Source: Paraburkholderia monticola
GTDB taxonomy: Bacteria; Pseudomonadota; Gammaproteobacteria; Burkholderiales; Burkholderiaceae
Length of the DNA: 64,000 nt
NCBI RefSeq assembly: GCF_001580545.1
Contig: NZ_LRBG01000002.1
Span: 124,001-188,000, forward strand
Direction: 5' to 3'
Positions 60,103-64,000 of this stretch are shown piece after piece. Position numbers and translations under genes: made by a program. Position 1 is the stretch's first letter; the number at the start of each line of letters is the position of its first letter. Under the pieces are notes generated by a model. It worked only from the letters and a program-made list of their open reading frames with translations, was not told the origin of the DNA and searched no databases.

Positions 60103-61314
60103 TCACTGCGCGGTGGACAGATTGGTCACTTTCGCGTTGCGCAGATACAGCACGGTCGACAGCACGACCGCCGCGGCTGCCGCGATCGCGGCAAACAGGA
60201 ACACCGAGCCATAACCGAACTCGCCGGCGATATAGCCCGCCAACGGCCCGGTAATGCCGAGCGACAGATCGAGAAACACCGAATACGCGGACAACGCCGC
60301 GCCGCGGCTCGCCGGCGGCACGAGCCCGACCGCCTCGACGCCGAGCGCCGGGAATACCAGGGCGAAGCCGAACCCGGTCAGCGCGGCACCGGCCAGCGCG
60401 ATGTGCGGCTCGGGCGCGAGCCACAGCATCAGCAGACCCGCGCATTCGAACGAAAACGAGGCGATCGCGACGCGAAAGCCGCCATAGGTCTTGATCGTGT
60501 TCGCGAACAGCAGGCGCGCGCCGATGAACAGCGTGCCGAACACCGTCAGCGACAGCGCCGCATTCGGCCAGTGCTTCGCCGCATAGAACAGCGTGATGAA
60601 GGTCGCGATCGAGCCGAAGCCGGCCGAGCCGAGCGCGAGACCCATGCCGTGCGGCAGCACGCGCGTAAATACGCTGCGGTACGACATCCGCTCGCCGTGC
60701 ACGACCGGCACCGGCGCGATCAGACGCGCGAGGTAGTAGCCGAGCCCCGCGAGCGCGATCACCAGAATGCCGAGCGCGGTAAAGCCGATCGAGTGCGAGA
60801 TCGCCACGCCGAGCGGCGCGCCGATCGCCAGTGCGCCGTAGGTCGCGATGCCGTTCCACGAAATCACCCGCGCGTTGTTGGACGTGCCGACCCGGCCGAT
60901 GCCCCACAGGATCGCGCCGGTGCCGCACAGACTTTCGCCGAAGCCGAGCACGAGCCGGCTGCACACGAGCAGTGCGAGGCTCAGCACCGGCCAGTGACCG
61001 GTCAGCGCCGCGAGCAGCAATAGCACGCCGCTCGCGCCGCAGCCGAGCAGACCGATCGACACCGTGCGTTTCGGCCCGAGCGTATCGGCAGAGCGGCCCG
61101 CGAGCGGCCGTGACGCGAGCGTCGCGAGGTACTGCACGCTGATCGCCGCGCCGGCCAGCACCGCGCTGTAGCCGAGGTCGTTGTGCACGTAACCTGGCAG
61201 CACCGCGAGCGGAATACCGATCGTGAGGTAGCAAAGAAAGGTGAAAAAGACGACCGGAATGATCTGCAGGGTCGTCGCAAATTCGCTGCGGGCGGACGCG
61301 GAGTCGGTGGACAT
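60103..61314 (-). CDS. MFS transporter (YhhS/YfcJ-like)
   Basis: A 403-residue 12-helix protein with [20 protein letters not shown], the loop [60 protein letters not shown] and [20 protein letters not shown]. The sequence pattern matches the YhhS/YfcJ (arabinose-efflux-like) group. Substrate unknown. It is divergent from xdhA across 389 bp. Confidence 0.85.
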   Translation of the reverse strand: MSTDSASARSEFATTLQIIPVVFFTFLCYLTIGIPLAVLPGYVHNDLGYSAVLAGAAISVQYLATLASRPLAGRSADTLGPKRTVSIGLLGCGASGVLLLLAALTGHWPVLSLALLVCSRLVLGFGESLCGTGAILWGIGRVGTSNNARVISWNGIATYGALAIGAPLGVAISHSIGFTALGILVIALAGLGYYLARLIAPVPVVHGERMSYRSVFTRVLPHGMGLALGSAGFGSIATFITLFYAAKHWPNAALSLTVFGTLFIGARLLFANTIKTYGGFRVAIASFSFECAGLLMLWLAPEPHIALAGAALTGFGFALVFPALGVEAVGLVPPASRGAALSAYSVFLDLSLGITGPLAGYIAGEFGYGSVFLFAAIAAAAAVVLSTVLYLRNAKVTNLSTAQ

Positions 61315-61703
61315 CGGGAAAACGAGACTTGAAATCGGCAGGAAGCCGTGATTCTCCCATGGAACCGATTCCCTTGCAGGGCGTGCTTAATAAATGGGTC
61401 GAACAAATGGCGGGATGTGATGCGATAAAGGTCCGTTTTACGAACGATAGTGCGCGATTTTTTGGCTGGCCAGCCCGTCATGCCAGAATCGGATATGGCC
61501 AATAAACTGCAAAAACATTAAAAAAGCGGCAAAAATTCAAAACGAACATAAGCGCCGCCGCACGCAAATCCATCTCGATATCGCGCGACCAGTATGTCCC
61601 CCATGCGATTCGCGCTATGGGTTGTGTTTATTGACGGTGATAGCTTTCAAACCATCGACGCGGCAGTTCCGCGCGAACCCAGATCAGACGAGAGCTACGA
61701 GAC
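61315..61703. promoter_or_regulatory. Divergent promoter region between MFS gene and xdhA
   Basis: 389 bp without a supported gene. It holds a 12-bp perfect palindrome GGCTGGCCAGCC (61464-61475) and an AT-rich stretch (61497-61555) that is likely to carry promoters. TTGACG at 61631-61636 could be a -35 box for xdhA but no convincing -10 follows at 17 nt. Regulators of xdh genes are not present here. Confidence 0.45.
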
Positions 61704-63221
61704 ATGACTGAGCCGATTCGCTTCTATCACCGCAACGCGATCCGCGAAATCCAGGACGCCCCGGTCACCCGCACGGTGCTGCAGTATCTGCGCGAGGACG
61801 CGCATTGCACCGGCACCAAGGAAGGCTGCGCCGAGGGCGACTGCGGCGCCTGCACCGTCGTGATCGGCGAGCGCAACGCGGCGGGCGGCGTCGACTTCAA
61901 GGCGGTCAACGCCTGCATCCAGTTCATGCCGACGCTCGACGGCCGCGCGCTCTTCACGGTCGAAGACCTGCGCCAGCCGGACGGCTCGCTGCATCCGGTG
62001 CAGCAGGCGATGGTCGACTGCCACGGCTCGCAGTGCGGCTTCTGCACGCCGGGCTTCGTCATGTCGATGTGGGCGCTGTATGAGAAGCACGGCCACGAGC
62101 ATCGCTGCGCGAACCGCACGGTGCCGTCGCGTGAGGCGATCGGCAATGCGCTGACCGGCAACCTGTGCCGCTGCACCGGCTACCGGCCGATCATCGATGC
62201 GGCCGAGCGCATGTTCGAAGCACCCGCGCCGCAAGCGCCGGTCAACGTGAAGACGCTCGCCGACACGCTCGCCACGCTCGAGCGCCGCGACACCTTCCAC
62301 TACGAGCACGCGGGCCAGCGTTTCGCCGCGCCGCGCACGGTCGCGGCGCTCGCGCAGATCAAGGAAGCAGAACCGGCCGCGCGGATTCTCGCGGGCAGCA
62401 CCGATATCGGCCTGTGGGTCACCAAGCAGATGCGCGAACTCGGCAATCTCGTCTACGTCGGCCAGATCGCCGAGCTGCAAAAACTCGAAACCAACGATGA
62501 CTGGATCGAGATCGGCGCGGGCATCAGCGTCGAAAGGGCCTATGCCGAGATCGCGAAGCAGTATCCGGAGCTGACCGAAATGTGGCAGCGCTTCGCGTCG
62601 CTGCCGATCCGCAACGCCGGCACGCTCGGCGGCAACATCGCGAACGGCTCGCCGATCGGCGATTCGATGCCGGGGCTGATCGCGCTCGGCGCGCGCGTGA
62701 TCGTGCGCGGCGGCGACATCGAGCGCGAGATGCCGCTCGAAGACCTGTACCTCGCGTATCAGAAGAAGGACATGGCCGAGCACGAGTTCGTCGTCGGCCT
62801 GAAGGTGCCCACCCGCGTCGGCGCGCGCGCGAACCTGCGCTTTCGCACCTACAAGCTGTCGAAGCGCTTCGATTCGGATATCTCGGCCGTCTGCGCGGCG
62901 TTCTCGTTCATCGCCGACGGTGACCTGATCCGCGAGCCGCGCATCGCGTTCGGCGGCATGGCCGCGACGCCGAAGCGCGCGCTCAACGCCGAAGCCGTGC
63001 TGCGCGATGCCGAATGGTACGAGGCAACCGCGCAGGCCGCGATGCTCGCGCTCGGCAACGACTATGCGCCGCTCAGCGACATGCGCGCGACCAGCGACTA
63101 CCGCCTCGAAGCGGCGAAGAACACGCTGTACCGCTTCTGGCTCGAAACGCGCACGCATCAGCCGCTCGCGAAGAGCGCCCTCGACGTGCGCGCGGTCGCG
63201 CCGGCCGGCGCGTGCGCGTAA
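61704..63221 (+). CDS. xdhA: Xanthine dehydrogenase small subunit (2Fe-2S and FAD)
   Basis: XdhA carries the iron-sulphur clusters and FAD of the enzyme that oxidises hypoxanthine to xanthine and urate. The 505-residue protein has a plant-type 2Fe-2S motif (CTGTKEGCAEGDCGAC), a second 2Fe-2S domain (SQCGFCTPGFVMSM; NLCRCTGYRPIIDAAE), and a FAD-binding part (ILAGSTDIGLWVTKQ; IRNAGTLGGNIANGSPIGDS). xdhB starts 37 bp later. Confidence 0.96.
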   Translation: MTEPIRFYHRNAIREIQDAPVTRTVLQYLREDAHCTGTKEGCAEGDCGACTVVIGERNAAGGVDFKAVNACIQFMPTLDGRALFTVEDLRQPDGSLHPVQQAMVDCHGSQCGFCTPGFVMSMWALYEKHGHEHRCANRTVPSREAIGNALTGNLCRCTGYRPIIDAAERMFEAPAPQAPVNVKTLADTLATLERRDTFHYEHAGQRFAAPRTVAALAQIKEAEPAARILAGSTDIGLWVTKQMRELGNLVYVGQIAELQKLETNDDWIEIGAGISVERAYAEIAKQYPELTEMWQRFASLPIRNAGTLGGNIANGSPIGDSMPGLIALGARVIVRGGDIEREMPLEDLYLAYQKKDMAEHEFVVGLKVPTRVGARANLRFRTYKLSKRFDSDISAVCAAFSFIADGDLIREPRIAFGGMAATPKRALNAEAVLRDAEWYEATAQAAMLALGNDYAPLSDMRATSDYRLEAAKNTLYRFWLETRTHQPLAKSALDVRAVAPAGACA

Positions 63222-63258
63222 GCGCCGCGCGTCCCCGAAGGATACGGAGAACACAACA

Positions 63259-64000
63259 ATGAACCAGCAAGCCGAACCGTTCCTGAAAGAGCTTCAGGAT
63301 CTCGACGCTTTCACCCAGGTCCACGTGTCGCGTCCGCACGAGTCCGCGCATCTGCACGTGAGCGGCCGCGCGACCTACACCGACGACATCCCCGAGCTGG
63401 CCGGCACGCTGCACGCGGCGCTGGGCTTGTCGCAGAAGGCGCACGCGAAGATCGTGTCGATCGCGCTCGACAAGGTGCGCGCGACGCCCGGCGTCGTCGC
63501 GGTCTTCACCGCCGACGACATCCCCGGCGTCAACGACGTCGGCCCGATCATTCATGGCGACGATCCGATCCTCGCCGATGGCCTCGTGCAATACGTCGGC
63601 CAGCCGATGTTCATTGTGGTCGCGACGTCGCACGAAGCGGCGCGGCGCGGCGCGCGGCGCGCCGAGGTGGTCTACGAAGAACTGCCGGCGGTGCTGACCG
63701 CGCAGCAGGCGCGCGCCGCGAACCAGTCCGTGTTGCCGCCGATGAAGCTCGCGCGCGGCGACGCCGGCACGAAGATCGCCCGCGCCACGCATCGCGAGGC
63801 CGGCGAGATGCTGCTTGGCGGCCAGGAGCAGTTCTACCTGGAAGGGCAGATCTCGTACGCGGTGCCGAAGGACGACGACGGCATGCACGTCTACTGCTCG
63901 ACCCAGCATCCGACCGAAATGCAGCATCTCGTTGCGCACACGCTCGGCGTTGCCTCGCACAACGTGCTGATCGAATGCCGGCGCATGGGCGGCGGTTTCG
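63259..64000 (+). CDS. xdhB: Xanthine dehydrogenase molybdopterin-binding subunit (5' part only)
   Basis: XdhB holds the molybdopterin cofactor and substrate site. The first 247 codons are present: VHVSRPHESAHLHVSGRATY, DDIPELAGTLHAALGLSQKA, VVAVFTADDIPGVNDVGPII, LLGGQEQFYLEGQISYAVPK and the start of the Moco loop ECRRMGGGF at the right edge. It directly follows xdhA. The remaining two thirds are outside the window. Confidence 0.95.
   Translation, partial: MNQQAEPFLKELQDLDAFTQVHVSRPHESAHLHVSGRATYTDDIPELAGTLHAALGLSQKAHAKIVSIALDKVRATPGVVAVFTADDIPGVNDVGPIIHGDDPILADGLVQYVGQPMFIVVATSHEAARRGARRAEVVYEELPAVLTAQQARAANQSVLPPMKLARGDAGTKIARATHREAGEMLLGGQEQFYLEGQISYAVPKDDDGMHVYCSTQHPTEMQHLVAHTLGVASHNVLIECRRMGGGF

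Overview
The window is one contiguous piece of a high-GC betaproteobacterial chromosome. Gene content and order (hda/purM/miaA/mutL/dedA, ybgC-tolQRAB-pal-cpoB, ZTP-riboswitch-glyA-nrdR) point to Burkholderiaceae, most likely Paraburkholderia/Burkholderia. This rests on recognising protein families and gene order, not on a database search. No phage, insertion sequence, CRISPR array or replication origin was seen.

Layout. 0-6.7 kb is core: hda (cut by the left edge), purM, mutL-miaA, a DedA membrane protein and an MscS-type channel. 6.8-8.9 kb is gene-poor: a small membrane protein, a frameshifted outer-membrane-barrel remnant and small unknown genes, ending at tRNA-Lys(UUU). 9.2-14.8 kb is the whole Tol-Pal envelope system on the minus strand. 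15-18 kb has a short-chain dehydrogenase, then a ZTP/ZMP riboswitch ahead of glyA-nrdR. 18.2-21.1 kb is a compact operon of type IV minor pilins (fimT-pilV-pilW-pilX-pilE). 21.1-22.5 kb is a yqjD/yqjE/yqjK-like inner-membrane trio. 22.8-25.7 kb holds a 1-Cys peroxiredoxin and glutaryl-CoA dehydrogenase divergent from an IclR regulator. 25.7-30.8 kb has a degenerate EAL protein and an aromatic-acid transporter followed by hmgA-fahA (homogentisate catabolism). 30.8-37.6 kb has a PQQ-propeller-like secreted protein, two MFS exporters, a crotonase plus SRPBCC pair and a chromosomal plasmid-fertility-inhibition homologue. 38-44.8 kb has two AspT exchangers, aspartate 4-decarboxylase and a class V aminotransferase. 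45.3-60 kb is a large surface-polysaccharide locus. 60-64 kb has an MFS transporter and xdhA-xdhB (xdhB cut by the right edge).

How parts work together. The aspT-aspT-asdA block fits an aspartate-in/alanine-out cycle in which cytoplasmic decarboxylation consumes a proton and so conserves energy. The polysaccharide locus has Wzx-type flippase, a polymerase/ligase-like membrane protein, Wzc tyrosine kinase and three glycosyltransferases, but no Wza exporter, no initiating sugar-phosphate transferase and no tyrosine phosphatase in view. Its first operon opens with an ATP-grasp ligase, a flavin monooxygenase-like enzyme and a polysaccharide deacetylase. That combination suggests an amino-acid-type or N-oxidised modification of the glycan and is the best candidate here for an undescribed system.

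Start codons were chosen from ribosome-binding sites and family lengths where visible; several are noted as uncertain.
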